Shown: positions 1 to 10,467 of the stretch, in pieces
How the letters are laid out: every line of letters begins with the position of its first letter
How positions within the stretch are numbered: the first letter of the stretch is position 1
Origin: Euglena gracilis
Lineage: Eukaryota; Euglenida; Euglenophyceae; Euglenales
Length of the DNA stretch: 64,000 nucleotides
Assembly (NCBI GenBank): GCA_039621445.1
Contig: CP154956.1
Span: 85,742,474-85,806,473, forward strand
Direction of reading: 5' to 3'
Program-made: the position numbers and the translations under genes
Notes under the pieces: model-generated
Databases searched by the model: none
What the model was told of the DNA's origin: nothing
What the model saw: the letters and a program-made list of their open reading frames with translations, nothing else

Positions 1-505
1 GTTTGTTGCCAAAAGTGAACAAAAGCTGCTTAAGTGACCAAAATTGACCAAAAGCAGGGCCATCTTGGGCCATTTTTGGCTTTTTGGACCACTTTGGGTA
101 TTTTTTTTTGTTTTTTTTTGCCTGCTTTTGGTAACTTTTTGGTCCATTTTGATCATTTTTGACCATTTTGCGCCAGGTGCAGCTTCTGGAGTCGCAAAAA
201 CAGTGGCCAAAACAGCTTTTCTTTGGCCTCTTTTGCCCACTTTTGGCCTTTTTAACCATTTTTGGCCACTTTTAGGTCATTTTAGGTCATTTTAGGTCAC
301 GTTTGGCTGCTCTTGATGTCAAAAGCAACAGAACGACGTTTAAAGTGGCCTGAAGGTGGCCAGAAGTGGGTAAAAATGGCCAAAAGCAGAGAAAAGTGGG
401 CAAAAGTGGCCAAGAGGTCAAAGAAAAGCAAAAGCTGGCCAAAAGCAGCCAAAACACAGCAAAAAGTGCAAAAAACAACAAAAGTGACCAAAAGAAAGTG
501 ATATA
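1..505. repeat. GGCCAAAA-type degenerate minisatellite arranged as a foldback
   Basis: The left part (about 44-300) is T-rich with repeated TTTTGGCCACTTTT-like units. The right part (about 313-500) carries the complement, AAAAGTGGCCAAAAGC. The tract is therefore roughly palindromic about position 305. A homologous tract with the same change of orientation lies at 56,140-56,640, and a shorter one at 40,165-40,260. Lys-rich and Phe-rich open frames here are products of the repeat. I see no gene. Confidence 0.75.
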
Positions 506-552
506 TGCTCATTTTTTGTTGGCCTGCCCCTTACCTACGGCCGACTATTTTT

Positions 553-632
553 GCCGACCGCAGCCGACCGCAGCCGACCGCGGCCGACCACGGCCGACCG
601 CAGCCGACCGCGGCCGACCGCAGCCGACCGCG
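553..632. repeat. 10-bp tandem repeat (GCCGACCGCA)
   Basis: About eight units of GCCGACCGCA or GCCGACCGCG stand head to tail, ending at CGGGCTAAAA. The array is GC-rich and abuts AT-richer sequence on both sides. Confidence 0.9.
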
Positions 633-639
633 GGCTAAA

Positions 640-1096
640 ATTTGGAATCTGTCATAGGTGCTTGCTAATGACCCCACTCCCTCCTTTAGGGTCTAACTTG
701 TCACCTAATTTTAAAACCTGACATTTTTGAATGGGTGAAAGACAATCACATGAGAATTTTGCAAATATCCTGTGTACCCTAAAACTGACTAAAACTCTGG
801 AACGTTCTGGCTGACAAAACGGATTAAACATTTTATTGCATGCATGATTTGGTACTGGATTGGTTTCATGCAGACACGGTTTGCTCTGATTGAGGTGCCA
901 TTGTCTCGTCCACGCACATAACACAATTTTGTGTTTGATTTCTGAAAATTTCGAATTTTCAATGAGGTGATGTTGCAAAAGCAATCAGGATTTCCTCCAA
1001 TTTCTCTGGTCATTTTTTGGAAAGGCTGCATAAGCACAGGAGGGTTGCATTTTTTTGATGTCTCGGCAGAATAAACAACATCTGGCGTAGCTTCAG
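640..1096. other. No supported gene; one weak minus-strand open frame
   Basis: The stretch is AT-rich. An 82-codon minus-strand open frame (789-1,037) has a balanced composition, but its length is within chance and it has no clear splice context. No repeat was recognised. Confidence 0.4.
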
Positions 1097-1252
1097 CATA
1101 TCAACATACCTGAGGCTTCATTTGATGTGATCCAAGGGAAAATATTGAACTTTGAAACACCATCAGTATTCTCAGAGGACTCCGGTGTTTGCCCATGTGC
1201 AGAAGAGGCGGAGACGTTTGCAAGCCAGCAACACAGAATGCGAGTGGCTTGA
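1097..1252 (+). CDS. Candidate 3'-terminal exon, unknown protein
   Basis: A possible acceptor (GTAGCTTCAG, ending 1,096) is followed by a 51-codon open frame to TGA at 1,250-1,252. The peptide begins HINIPEASFDVIQGK and contains VCPCAEEAETF. It is balanced in acidic, polar and aliphatic residues, unlike the low-complexity frames nearby. The frame is phase 0 relative to the acceptor, has no ATG, and is closed by stops upstream, so it must be an internal or terminal exon if real. No family was recognised. A frame on the same strand also crosses this segment, so the call is moderate. Confidence 0.4.
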   Translation, partial: HINIPEASFDVIQGKILNFETPSVFSEDSGVCPCAEEAETFASQQHRMRVA

Positions 1253-1924
1253 TATGGACGTCATTGACACCAGGTCCAGCGGCTTGCTTTGTGAGTTGTT
1301 TGCAGCTGGCTTTTTTTCTCAAAAAAATACCTCTCCTCCTTTTGTGCCAAGGGACTATTTATCAAAGATTTTCACCAATGTAAGGGTCCTTTTGGTGAGC
1401 TCACTCGCAAAAAAATGTTATCCCCTCCTGGTTGTACCTTTTCCATTTGCGGGCTCACCTCTGGGTCAAAGCCACCAAAAAATAATGAAAACGAAATGTG
1501 AACATGGGGTAAAGCATTGCTGCCCCCCCAAGCTCGTCCAGCCCTAATTTACCTCAAATTCTCAAATATTAGTCTCAAATTAATGTGTCTGAGAATGCCC
1601 AGAGTGCGGGTTGCTAGAAGTATTGTTTTCTGAATGAATACATATTCCACATCAGCAGATGTATTTATCATCAGTTCCTTTCTTTTGAAAATTTTAAAAA
1701 AATTGAATGCGGCAACACTGCTACTACAGGTTTCAAAAACACCGTTGCTGATTCTTTCAAAAAATATGTACTCAAATGCTGATAGCTGATAACACGTCAT
1801 GTGAGGTAATCTACATTTTCAAGTGAAGCCCCACGATGCAAAGCTGTATGTGAATTGCCCCATCCCCCCATTAGTTCCTGACCACCGGCCTGATTTTGAT
1901 GCAAAAGCCACTGCCACACGTCAC
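1253..1924. other. Mostly featureless spacer
   Basis: Frames crossing 1,300-1,550 are short and rich in Phe, Lys and Pro. No good splice pair was found. From about 1,560 the sequence is AT-rich. No repeat was recognised before the G-rich element begins. Confidence 0.4.
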
Positions 1925-2760
1925 AGCCAGGGTTTTTTTTTTTAAGCCTTGGGCCCCTGAGGGGGGGGGGTAGGGTGGGTGGGTCCAGCCGAGCCTCCCA
2001 GGGGGGGGGTCCCCCCAGAGGGGGGTGGATAATCTTTTTGGCGCCGAAGGCTCCGAGAATTTTTAAAACGTGCTTTTTTTTAGCATTTTTTGCGATAATT
2101 TGGCCATTTTTGGGGGAAAGCCCCCGGGACCAGGGCAGAACGGGTGAAGGGCAGAACAGAAACAGCCAGGGTGGTGGGTGGGGGGGTCGACCCCCCCCCA
2201 CCCCCTGCATGGTGGGTGGGGGGGGGTCGACCACCCCTCCCCCCACCTTTTCCCGTATTTCCGGGAGCACCAATTTTTGGACCAAAGGCGCCGGAAAAAA
2301 TGTATTTTTGACCCATTTTGGGACCCATATTGGAGGTCCCCCCCAAAACCCCCCAAACCTCATTTTTTCACTCCTTCCAAATTCAACATTTTCCCTAAAT
2401 TTTGATTTTGAGAGGTTTTTGAAGCAAAAAATGCCATTGAAAATCCAAAAAATTTCCAAGAGAAAAATTGCGAAATTTGACTGTGCCAAATTTGTCCAAT
2501 TTTTTTTGACCTTCGTTTTTTTCGTCCCCTCCTAAAAGCTACCAATTTTTAAACCTGAAATTTTTGAGATTTTTTTTGTGAAAGAAATTGGTTTTCCATC
2601 AAAAAAATTGTGTAGTTTGGGTGCATTTTTTCAAAAAAGAATTCAAAATTTTTCCCCGGCCAAAGTCCCCGTTTTCCCAAAGTTGGGAGGTTGACCCCCT
2701 GCCAGGGACCCTCCCCCCCGGGTGGGTGGGGGGGATACCCCTGGTCTTAAAAAAAACCTG
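1925..2760. repeat. Composite G-rich repeat, copy 1
   Basis: A run of T and a G-run block lead into a GGCGCCGAAGGCTCCGA hairpin (about 2,038). Long G/C tracts around GGTCGACC follow, then a T-rich tail. From about 2,160 to 2,690 it aligns by eye with 17,700-18,220: shared CAGCCAGGGTGGTGGGTGG, TTTCCGGGAGCACCA and AAAAAATGCCATTGAAAAT in the same order. The long open frames across it (up to 230 codons) come from homopolymers and are not genes. It ends near GGTCTTAAAAAAAACCTGG, a terminus shared with other G-rich blocks. Confidence 0.8.
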
Positions 2761-2805
2761 GTCACAGTCTTTTTCACAACACATCCGAGCTCTTTTTTTT
2801 TGCAG

Positions 2806-2884
2806 TTGGATGGAGACAAATGTACACAACACCCGGCACTCTTATTTCAACATCAACAATCAGCTCATCGAGGAGCTGCGCGAT
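2806..2884 (+). CDS. Internal exon of an unidentified gene
   Basis: A strong acceptor (TCTTTTTTTTTGCAG, ending 2,805) and a good donor (GAT|GTACGC at 2,885) bound 79 nt. Read in phase 2 this gives 26 codons with no stop: a peptide containing RHSYFNINNQL and IEELRD. Composition is that of an ordinary soluble protein. No neighbouring exon can be joined with confidence. The next + strand candidate is at 5,265. Family unknown. Confidence 0.55.
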
Positions 2885-3349
2885 GTACGCCACCCCTTTT
2901 TCTTTGCTCCCTCGGGAGCATTAAATGTCATCAAATCCACCGTCACCTCTCTCCTGCTTGTGCCCAAGGATGTGCGTGGCAGGCGTTCTTAAATACGCCT
3001 GGAAAAGAAAAAATTTAGCTGTCCTTCTGAGTAGCACCCCGGGGTGTGCTTTCCTTGGTGGGATTTTAGGTCCGTCGATGAAATCAACCTTCGGGTCCCT
3101 GGCAGGCCTTTGGTCCGCCGGGCAGCCCCCCCCCCCCCCCCCCCCCGAGAGAGGCAGGGCCGCTCGGGCGACGGTTGGCCTGTTTTAGTCTGATGCACCG
3201 AGGGGAAACATTCTTTTGAGTTGCTTTCCCAGAAATGCACGCTTTTGCCTGATTATTATTAATTAAATTTGAAGACAGATCATTTGACCAAATTTGATAT
3301 CTCTTTTTTTTGGCTGCACCTTGGGCAGGGTTGTATGGGAAGCTCCGCA
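2885..3349. other. Intronic or intergenic sequence with a C run
   Basis: Contains a C run of about 20 at 3,127-3,146 and otherwise mixed sequence. Open frames across it are short or run through the C tract. Nothing further is supported. Confidence 0.4.
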
Positions 3350-3860
3350 GACATGAGGTAGGTGGTGGGGGGGGTCGCTGAGCTCTTATCCCTTTATGGG
3401 TAAGCGCGAAGCTTACCCCTGGGGGAAAACCCCCCTCGACCCGCCCCCCCGGGCGGGCCAATCCTATCCAGTTTGGACCCCTTCGCGCGTGAATAACTCG
3501 GGCCTGGCGGGGAGTTGGGGGTCAAACCCAGGTGATTCGGAAACTGGGAATCCAGTCGCTCGCGACTGAAAAAAAAATTTCGGGAACGGGGCCGGGATCA
3601 TGGTGATAATCCGCCGGTTCCCAAGGTGGCCCAGAAAATCAATGTTATCAAAATTTCTCGAAAATGATGTTAAATCAAAGGAAATGTCCAGAGACCTAAA
3701 TAGAAGCCCTTGGAACGCTCTATCTACTGGGATTTTGGTTTCCCTGCAGCTCACTGCTTAGCCCGAGATACGGTCTTTTTTTTCGGCCAATTTAATCCAT
3801 TTTGTACAGTTTTTCCACTGTTCGACTTAGCCGTTTTCACCAAAAAAAAGTCGAAAAAAT
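3350..3860. repeat. Dispersed repeat A
   Basis: It begins near GAGCTCTTATCCCTTTATGG (3,381), which recurs at 45,033. It continues with a GGAGTTGGGGGTCAAA module that recurs in the same orientation at 32,350 and inverted at 45,230. The last part, with AAATCAAAGGAAATGTCC, recurs as tandem-like units at 45,540-46,080. This is the left flank of the 162-bp satellite. Confidence 0.75.
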
Positions 3861-4620
3861 CGAAAAAAAATTTTTGGCCCGAAACTATGTTTTTTGGCCT
3901 CCCGGACCCGGAAAAACTGTTTTTGAGCCGAAAATGAGCGTTTTTCGACCCGCCGGCGCCCCGCTTTGGGCCGCCAACCCATTGACTTTGCGCCAAAAAC
4001 CCCGTCAAAAAAGTAGAAAAGAATCGAATTTTTTTTTGCCCGAAACGATGCTTTTTGGCCTCCCGGACCCGGAAAAGCTGTTTTTTTTGAGCCGAAAATG
4101 AGCGTTTTTCGACCCACCAGCACCCCGTTTTATTGCCCGAAACCAAAGGACCTAGGGGCATTTTCGGGTCAAAAAAGTCGAAAAAATCGAAAAAATTTTT
4201 TTGGCTCGAAACTATGTTTTTTGGCCTCCCGGACCCGGAAAAAATGTTTTTGAGCCGAAAATGAGCGTTTTTCGACCCGCCGGCGCCCCGCTTTGGGCTG
4301 CCAACCCATTGACTTTGGGTCAAAACCGGGTCAAAAAAGTCGAAAAAAATCGAAAATCTTTTTTGGCCCGAAACGATATTTTTTGGCCTCCCGGACCCGG
4401 AAAAGCTGTTTTTTGAGCCGAAAATGAGCGTTTTTCGACCCACCAGCACCCCGTTTTGTTGCCCGAAACCAAAGGACGTAGGGTCATTTTCGGGTCAAAA
4501 AAAGTCGAAAAAAAGTCGAAAAAAAATCGAAACTATGTTTTTGGCCTCCCGGACCCGGAAAAGGTGTTTTTGAGCTAAAAATGAGCGTTTTTCGACCCCC
4601 CGGCGCCCCGTTTCAGACAC
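3860..4620. repeat. Satellite of about 162 bp, five units
   Basis: The landmark CCTCCCGGACCCGG occurs at 3,898, 4,059, 4,225, 4,387 and 4,545, giving a period of 158-166 bp. Each unit carries GCCGAAAATGAGCG and TTTTTCGACC followed by a GC-rich segment. Units alternate subtly (CCGCCGGCGCCCCG against CCACCAGCACCCCG), which suggests a two-unit higher-order repeat. Diverged units appear at 46,130-46,260 and 46,700-46,945. A 232-codon minus open frame is only the repeat read through. Confidence 0.9.
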
Positions 4621-4736
4621 AAAAACATTGCATTTCAGTCAAAAGAGCTCCATGGATTGGGCCGGTTTATATGGGGGGGTCAATGAAGGGGTAGGTGCGC
4701 GATTATTAAGAACTCAGCACTATTCAAAACCTGGTC

Positions 4737-5130
4737 CCCCACCCCCCCCCCCCCTAGTTTCGGAAGGGGGGTCCCCACCCACCCCCCCCTAGTTTCGGAA
4801 GGGGGGTCCCCACCCACCCCCCCTCCTCCTCTGCGGAGGCAAAAAAATTTTCCGGCGCTTCGCGCCAGGAGTGTATTTTAGGTCTTTTTTTTTGAGGCTC
4901 AACATGAAATTTGGGCAAAATGGCCAAAAATGACCATAAATCGGGACAGGTGGGGAGTTGTCAGAAAATCAATATACTAGTAGATAGGGCTTTTTAAGGG
5001 CTTCAATTTAGGCATTGTACATTTCTTTTGATTACCCACCATTTTTGAGAAATTTCAGGAAAATTGACCTTCTGACGAGGGGGGGTCCCCCCCCCCCCCC
5101 CCCCCAGTTTCGGAAGGGGGTCCCCCCCCG
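4737..5130. repeat. C/G-tract repeat with TAGTTTCGGAAGG units
   Basis: Two near-identical units of about 45 bp stand at 4,741-4,825. Each has a C run, then TAGTTTCGGAAGG, then a G run and TCCCCACCCACC. A GGCGCTTCGCGCC hairpin lies at 4,853 and a third unit near 5,100. The G/C blocks are inverted relative to each other, so the segment can fold. Confidence 0.8.
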
Positions 5131-5264
5131 GAGATTCCCATACAACCCTGACCTTGGGGTCTGAAAGAAGACCCCTGGTGAATGTCCCCCAGAAGAATTC
5201 AGGTCAGGTTTGGCGCATTCCCCGAAAGGAGATTGTTTGTTTTGTTGTTGTTGTTTTTTTGCAG

Positions 5265-5531
5265 GGAAGTATCCATAAGTTCCGATGAACCAACGCCGAA
5301 CCCAAGCTGTCAAACCTTTGTGATTCTGTGCTCAGATCTTTGCAATAGCAGTGTGCTGGACGTTCCTGAATTTGCTGCTTCATTTAATCGGTTTTCTAAC
5401 CTCCAGCCCCTGTCGACACGCCGCAGATCATTACATTTCAGCTTCGAGCAGCGGAACGCCCCCGGCTGGCCCTCCAGGAGGGGAACGTCTACTGCCTGTC
5501 TGCTGCCCCCAACTGCGTGGTGAACCCTTGA
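5265..5531 (+). CDS. Two candidate exons ending in a stop (tentative join)
   Basis: An acceptor with a strong pyrimidine tract (TTGTTTTTTTGCAG, ending 5,264) opens a phase-2 frame starting EVSISSDEPTPNPSC that stays open past 5,420. A second acceptor (TTACATTTCAG, ending 5,441) opens a frame containing LALQEGNVYCLSAAPNCVV and ending at TGA 5,529-5,531. A donor at 5,353 (AGT|GTGCTG) would join them in phase across an 89-bp intron. The first frame also looks coding beyond that donor, so the join is uncertain. The sequence is GC-rich and all three + frames are fairly open here. Unknown family. Confidence 0.4.
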
Positions 5532-6892
5532 GGCTGCTCTGCTGCACCTCGAGGATTTCTTGCCCGCCTTCTCTGTTTTTTTTTGTTAATATCGACCGCG
5601 ATCGTGTCAGGCGCGGATCGCTGAGAGCGGGTCATAGCTGTTTTATTGCAATTTACACAAAGCCAAGAATTGGGAGAAATAACAACAGCAACGGTAGTTT
5701 CATTCCAGCCAAAAAAAAGAGATCTGGAAATATCATTATCATCATTACTTTTTAATTGTTTCTGCAGCGTATGCAGGGGATTTGTGGTGTGATGGGAAGA
5801 AGGTGGTCTCACCTCAGCCAGTGATTTATCATTGTTATAGGAAGGCATTTCACATTTCGAATAGAGTTTATTCCCCCCAGAAATTATTTGCTCTTTTTTC
5901 GTTTTCTTCATGTTTCAGTTTCATCTGGAGCATTTCTTTAAGCTTCACATCTGCAGGGCCAATATTTTCTGTTAAAATCCAGCTATTAAACATCTTTGGT
6001 CTCACCGCAATTGTGATTATTTATTATTATTTATTGTTTTTCCTGCCCCTGTCGTGCCTGTTGCCCGCTGTCCATGTTTCCGCACCAGGGCTGGCTGCCT
6101 TGCCTCACCTCCGTCCCCTCCTGCCTGACCCGCATCGCACGTTCCCCATTTCCCCCCTCGCATCTTTGCACCCCAGCCAGGGAACTTCTTCAGCTGGAGG
6201 GGGCCCAATCCCCGGGGGGGGGGTCAGTCCAGCTTTTCCCCCACCCAGCAGCTCCCAGCCAGGCAGCCAATCCTCTGAGGGGGTCTGCTGCAATAAAGTT
6301 GGGTTTGGCTCAGCCTAATTTGACTCAGCCGAAATTTTGCAGTGCAGGACACTGAATTTGCTCCCAGTTTCTTTTGAATCAGGGCTTAAAAATGGTCAAA
6401 AAGGGGTTTGTGGGAGGACCAGGTTTTGCGTTGTGCTGAGCTCTTTATCTGCTTGATGTTGCCATGAATCGCCATATGTTGAGGCATATATTTGCTGGCG
6501 GCCCGGCAGTCTCGCAGCCTGGCGGCTTAAAAAGCGGTCAAAGAGGGTGCTTGTGTTTTTTTTTGGGGAGAAACCTCCCCATATGAACACCCCACACGTA
6601 ACACCCTCAGGCCGACCAACCTCCTGGGGAAGGAAATGAAAGAGGTCTGTGTGATTGTTATTTTTTTTGGCCGCAAAACCTGCCAAACAACACTGGTTTT
6701 TTGCAAGTTTTATATGACTGGCCATCGTGAAAACAGACAAATTTCGCCCAAAGTAGGTAATTTGGAAGGTTTTGGGTCATTTTGGGAGGTTGGAATTAAA
6801 CCAACAATTCTTTGTTTTTACACCTCCCCATTATAACACCCTCCCCCCCCCCCTCGGCTAACCCACCAAACCAGAATATTACCAGAAGATTC
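5532..6892. other. No convincing gene
   Basis: A minus-strand open frame of 140 codons (5,489-5,911) is of a length expected by chance in a window this size. GC-rich frames at 6,070-6,340 are Pro/Ser-rich and have no matching splice pair. A G run is at 6,214. Otherwise AT-rich sequence. Confidence 0.35.
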
Positions 6893-6930
6893 ACATATGG
6901 CACAAAGTGGGGCCCCCATACCCTAGGTAT

Positions 6931-6972
<42 letters not shown>

Positions 6973-7738
6973 TTTTTTTTTTTTTTTTTTTTTTTTTCTT
7001 CTTCTTTTTTTTTTTTTTCTTATTATTTCCATCGGTAGACAAGGGGTGAGGTTATTTTTTTGCCGGGGGGGGGGTCCTTTTTTTTTTTTTTTTTTTCCCC
7101 TTCCCCCTCCCTTTTTTTTTTTCCCCCACCCAGCAGCTCCCAGCCCAGGAGCCACGTCCCGCGATTTGACCGCAAACGCGATTTGGCCACAAAAACAGAT
7201 CGGTAGACAAGGATGAGGTTATTTTTTTTGCCGGGGGGTCCGGGGGGGGGGGCGGAGCCCCCCCCGGGCACTTGAACAGTTGCATACGTCCCGCGATTTG
7301 ACCACGAAGCGCGATGTGGCCACAACAACAGATCGGTAGTCAAGGATGAGGTTTTATTTTTTTTTGCCGTGGGGGGGGGGGGGGAGGGCGACCCCCCCCG
7401 GGCACTCGAACATTTCATACGTCCCCGCGATTTGGCCACAAAAGGGTCCAGGAGGCCAAAAAAAACGCTTCTGGGCACAAAATTTGGGGTAGGTGGTATG
7501 GGGGGGGGTAGGGGGGGGGGGGGATGGGGGGGGTGGGGGGGTATCGGGGTTGTTATATTGTGTTGGGGGGGGCACTGGATGGTTAGTGGTGGGTCCCCCC
7601 ATGGGTTTGTTGGGTCCCCCGATGTGGGCGCCCGTGGTTCTTGGCATGGGGGGGGATGGAGGGGGGGGGTTATGTGGGGGGGAATGGGGGGTATAGATTT
7701 GGGGGGGGGTAGGGGGGGTATGGGGCCCACTGTGCATA
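6893..7738. mobile_element. TIR element with poly-T and G-tract arrays
   Basis: The left end CACATATGGCACAAAGTGGG and the degenerate right end GGGGCCCACTGTGCATAC are inverted copies of each other. The left end is shared with the elements at 14,054 and 52,497. Inside are an almost pure T tract (about 6,933-7,020), then repeated units starting near CGGTAGACAAGG (about 7,031, 7,200 and 7,333). Each unit has a G-run hairpin GGCGGAGCCC or its equivalent and a CATACGTCC module. A G-rich array follows. There is no coding capacity beyond low-complexity frames. Confidence 0.7.
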
Positions 7739-7839
7739 CTCAGAAGATTACCTCTTTTTTTGGCAAAACCTCAGGAGACTGTTTTGATTATTTGATTTTG
7801 TTCAATCATGTGAGTGATTTGAGTTCTCTTTCTGTCCAG

Positions 7840-7896
7840 TATGGGGTTCCAGTGGGGGGTTCTCAGCCAGCGAGGCTGACACTCCCTCAGGGTTAA
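7840..7896 (+). CDS. Candidate 3'-terminal exon
   Basis: The acceptor GTTCTCTTTCTGTCCAG (ending 7,839) is close to ideal. It is followed in phase 0 by 18 codons, beginning YGVPVGGSQPARLTL, and TAA at 7,894-7,896. The exon is too short to identify a family. Its only support is the acceptor and a clean in-frame stop. Confidence 0.35.
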   Translation, partial: YGVPVGGSQPARLTLPQG

Positions 7897-8492
7897 TCAT
7901 TAAAAGATAACGCTGCGCAGCAGGCGATATTATTCATTTGCATATTCCTTTGCACATGCTCATGTTTTGCTCTTTCTTTGTGGTGCACGTGTGTCCCCTG
8001 ACCTGGTGACCCATGCATGGGTTTTGCCCCCTCCGCTCCTTCCTCATTCCTCACTGCCCCCCCCTTCCCCTCTCCCCGCCAGACATCTCTTTAAGTTTTG
8101 CAGACCCCCCCCCCCCAGGAGAGATGTACAGCCAGCCCCAATTTTGGCCCACCACAGCCACAGCACCCCCCTCCCCCCCTAGGGTCTGCTGCTAGCCAGC
8201 CCCCTTGTGCTGGGTCCAGTTCAAATTTCCGGCACTTAGTGCCGAAAATTTTTGAAGAAAGTGTTCAAAAATGGCCAAAATGGTGTTTTGGGGGGCGTTT
8301 TGGGTGTTTTTTGGGGGGGGGTTGTCCGATGCTCATTTTTTTCAAAATTGTGTTTTGCAGATCATTTTTTGGACAATAGTCCAATTTCGGCCCAGCCCTG
8401 CCCAGCTCAGGTCCAGGCTGGGCCCATCCACCCCGAGGTCTTTAAGGGATGTGGGCTCCCCATTGTGCATGCACCTCACCTGTCCTCCGCAG
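7897..8492. other. Intron-like or intergenic sequence
   Basis: Pyrimidine-rich stretches, a C run at 8,105 and a small inverted motif GGCACTTAGTGCC at 8,231. A T/G-rich block follows. No supported exon. Confidence 0.35.
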
Positions 8493-8830
8493 TACCGTCG
8501 CATGCTGACTCTCGCCCACCTTGGCTGCCCCTCCACGCAGGCGACGGGCAACGCTGCCCAGATGCTTTCTGGGCGACCTCACACCTTCAGGGGCCCTCTG
8601 CCCGGGTGTTCTGCGCGCCGTGCGACGCCTCTCCCAAATGTTATGAGGGCACAAGGGTTACCACCCAAGTGCCCCAGCTGGCAATCCCCGGCTGCGGCGC
8701 CGCTAAGAATTGCACTGCCGGGTGGCGGAGTGTGTTGACAACGTTGCGCCACCCAACCCTCCCTCCGCTGAGGTGGCACCTTCGCCTCTCTCAAATCCCC
8801 CCAGAAGAGCCACAGAATTCAGCCAAGGTG
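8493..8830 (+). CDS. GC-rich coding-like segment, Cys-rich in one frame
   Basis: The acceptor CACCTGTCCTCCGCAG (ending 8,492) opens a frame beginning YRRMLTLAHLGCPSTQ. A second acceptor at 8,590 (CACCTTCAG) opens another frame with FCAPCDASPKCYEG and PGCGAAKNCTAGW, whose paired Cys suggest a disulphide-rich or metal-binding domain. The two overlap in different frames, so only one can be right for a given transcript. I cannot decide which. Donors near 8,606 (GG|GTGTTC) and 8,828 are possible. Confidence 0.4.
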
Positions 8831-8901
8831 GGCAGGGTCAAGAGGGGGGTGGCACCTTTTCAAACAGATTTTGTCTTTTCGCCTTCGTGCCTGTTGGTTG
8901 G

Positions 8902-9131
8902 AGTAAACCCCCCCCCAAATAACACCCCCCCCCGGTGTGTTATTTGGGCACCCGAACTGGGGCCCCGGGGGGGGGTGTGTTATTTGGGGGGTGTGTGTTA
9001 TTTTTACATGGAAAACCAAAGGAAAACAGGGGGGTGTGTTATTTGGGCGCTCGAAATCGGCCCCCGAGGGGGGGTGTGTTATTTGGGGGGGGTGTTATTT
9101 GGGGGGGGGTGTTATTTGGGGGGGGGTTACT
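8902..9131. mobile_element. TIR element (AGTAAACCCCCCCC ends), copy 1
   Basis: It opens with AGTAAACCCCCCCCC and AAATAACAC and closes with GTGTTATTTGG, a G run and GTTACT, the inverse. The interior CATGGAAAACCAAAGG and TATTTGGGCGCTCGAA recur almost unchanged at 49,491-49,716. No open frame of interest. Confidence 0.8.
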
Positions 9132-9409
9132 GTCCCAGGGAAGACAGCAATGGGGAGGGCTCGTGGACAAGGTAAAATGCACAGTGAGCAATTTCGAGGA
9201 TAAGATTTGGTGAAAGGCAGGCTGGCACCGCCATAACAAGGGCAGAAAGGATGACGACAACGCATGCAATGGTGGCACCCAACCCTGTCATAGAAGCATC
9301 AGTTAGGCTGGCCTTTCGTTCAAAAAAGATCTAATTGACTGCTTCAATTGGAGGATTTATATCAAGGACAGTATGCATTACCAAAATGCTTCATGCGCGT
9401 TGCATTTAG

Positions 9410-9541
9410 CTTTTGTTGGAGCTGAAAAGCCCCCGAGGGATAATGTTCCTCTAAAACAGCTTGAATCGTATGCATCAATATCTATGTCCTATGGCATGGA
9501 CACAGAGGAGGATGCTCATTACTCCACGACGCTGACCCAGG
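9410..9541 (+). CDS. Internal exon of an unidentified gene
   Basis: An acceptor (TGCATTTAG, ending 9,409, or GTTGGAG, ending 9,421) and a good donor (CCCAG|GGTACGA region, GT at 9,542) bound 132 nt. This is open in one frame: 43 codons with phase 1 at both ends. The peptide runs from FVGAEKPPRDNVPL through YGMDTEEDAHYSTTLTQ. It is acidic and polar and looks like normal protein. Nearby + exons at 10,186 and 10,468 could belong to the same gene, but their phases do not join directly. Confidence 0.5.
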
Positions 9542-9609
9542 GTACGACTGAAAGGAAATTCTGGCCCAACTTAGGGGGGGGGGGCAGGTGTGCATGCAAG
9601 AAGGAGCTA

Positions 9610-10018
9610 AACCCCCAAAATAAGACCCGGGTCTTTTTTTTTGGGTCTGTTGCTGGAAACCTCCAGGGGGGGGTTCTTATTTTGGGGGGGGTCTTATTTT
9701 GGATTTTTTTCTTGACCGACCCGGGCCCGGAAAATCATCATTTTTCAGGTTCCCAAAAAACAGTAAAGTTTTCCTTTGGCGCTTCGCGCCATGTGTAATT
9801 TGGTGTAAGTTGACATTTAGCATACTTTTTGCTCTTCAAAAAATCTGAAAAAAAATGAAATTTCATCTTTTTGGTGTGTGCGAAATCGGGGTTTTTCGTA
9901 ATTTTTCAGGGATAACTTTCATCGTCTTCGGCGCTTCGCGCCGTCAGGGAGGTCTTATTTTGGGGGACGGGGTGTTATTTTGGGATTTTTGCTTGATCGG
10001 CCCGGGGGGGGGGGTTAT
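9610..10018. repeat. Dispersed repeat with CTTATTTTGG ends, copy 1
   Basis: Order: GGGTTCTTATTTTGG, ACCGACCCGG, TTCCTTTGGC with a GGCGCTTCGCGCC hairpin, TGTAATTTGGTGTAAG, a T-rich middle, a second GGCGCTTCGCGCC hairpin, then TCTTATTTTGGGG. The same modules in the same order occur at 30,425-30,745. Two hairpins per element are visible in this copy. Confidence 0.75.
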
Positions 10019-10185
10019 GGTGAAGGTGGTCGCACATTTAAAGGCTAGGGCTTTCTTGGCTTTGGGGATGTGTATCTCATACATCATTCATCTCATATCT
10101 CATCGACTGTTGGCAAACAGTTTGTGTGGTCGGCGGTCATGCATCCCCTGTTCTCTTCACCTTATTCCCCTGCACGTTGCCCCAG

Positions 10186-10325
10186 CTTTTGCCACACCAT
10201 GCAAGCCCTCATGCAGAAGCGCCCCCAGGCCCTCTCTGTCCCCGCAGGGCCGATGCTGGTGCTGCCCAACCATTCCATTGCTGATGTTGGGGTTTTGTCC
10301 CAGGCAAAAGTGCCCCCCCCCCCAG
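10186..10325 (+). CDS. Internal exon of an unidentified gene
   Basis: An acceptor (TTGCCCCAG, ending 10,185) and a donor (CCCAG|GTCACT at 10,326) enclose 46 complete codons. The peptide contains MQALMQKRPQALSVPAG and VLPNHSIADVGV. It begins in phase 2 and ends in phase 1. The C run before the donor makes the exact end sensitive to sequencing length errors. No family recognised. Confidence 0.45.
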
Positions 10326-10467
10326 GTCACTCAGTGAATATTCATCCATTCAGCTGAAGGGTTGTCTCTTTTTTTTGGGCCAAAAATATGTTTTGTTTGC
10401 ACAGAAATTCATTGTAACCCTCCCTTGCAAACCTCCCGGAGTTGATAGGATCTGTTTTTTTGGTCAG

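Noticed and set aside
1797-2489. Open frames of 180-230 codons over G-rich blocks (also 7,023-7,730, 8,252-9,175, 11,317-12,099)
   Set aside because: They run through homopolymers and hairpins of recognisable repeats, are Gly/Pro/Phe-rich, and stay open because such sequence lacks stop codons.
3751-4449. 232-codon minus-strand frame
   Set aside because: It is the 162-bp satellite translated four times; the peptide repeats with the DNA period.
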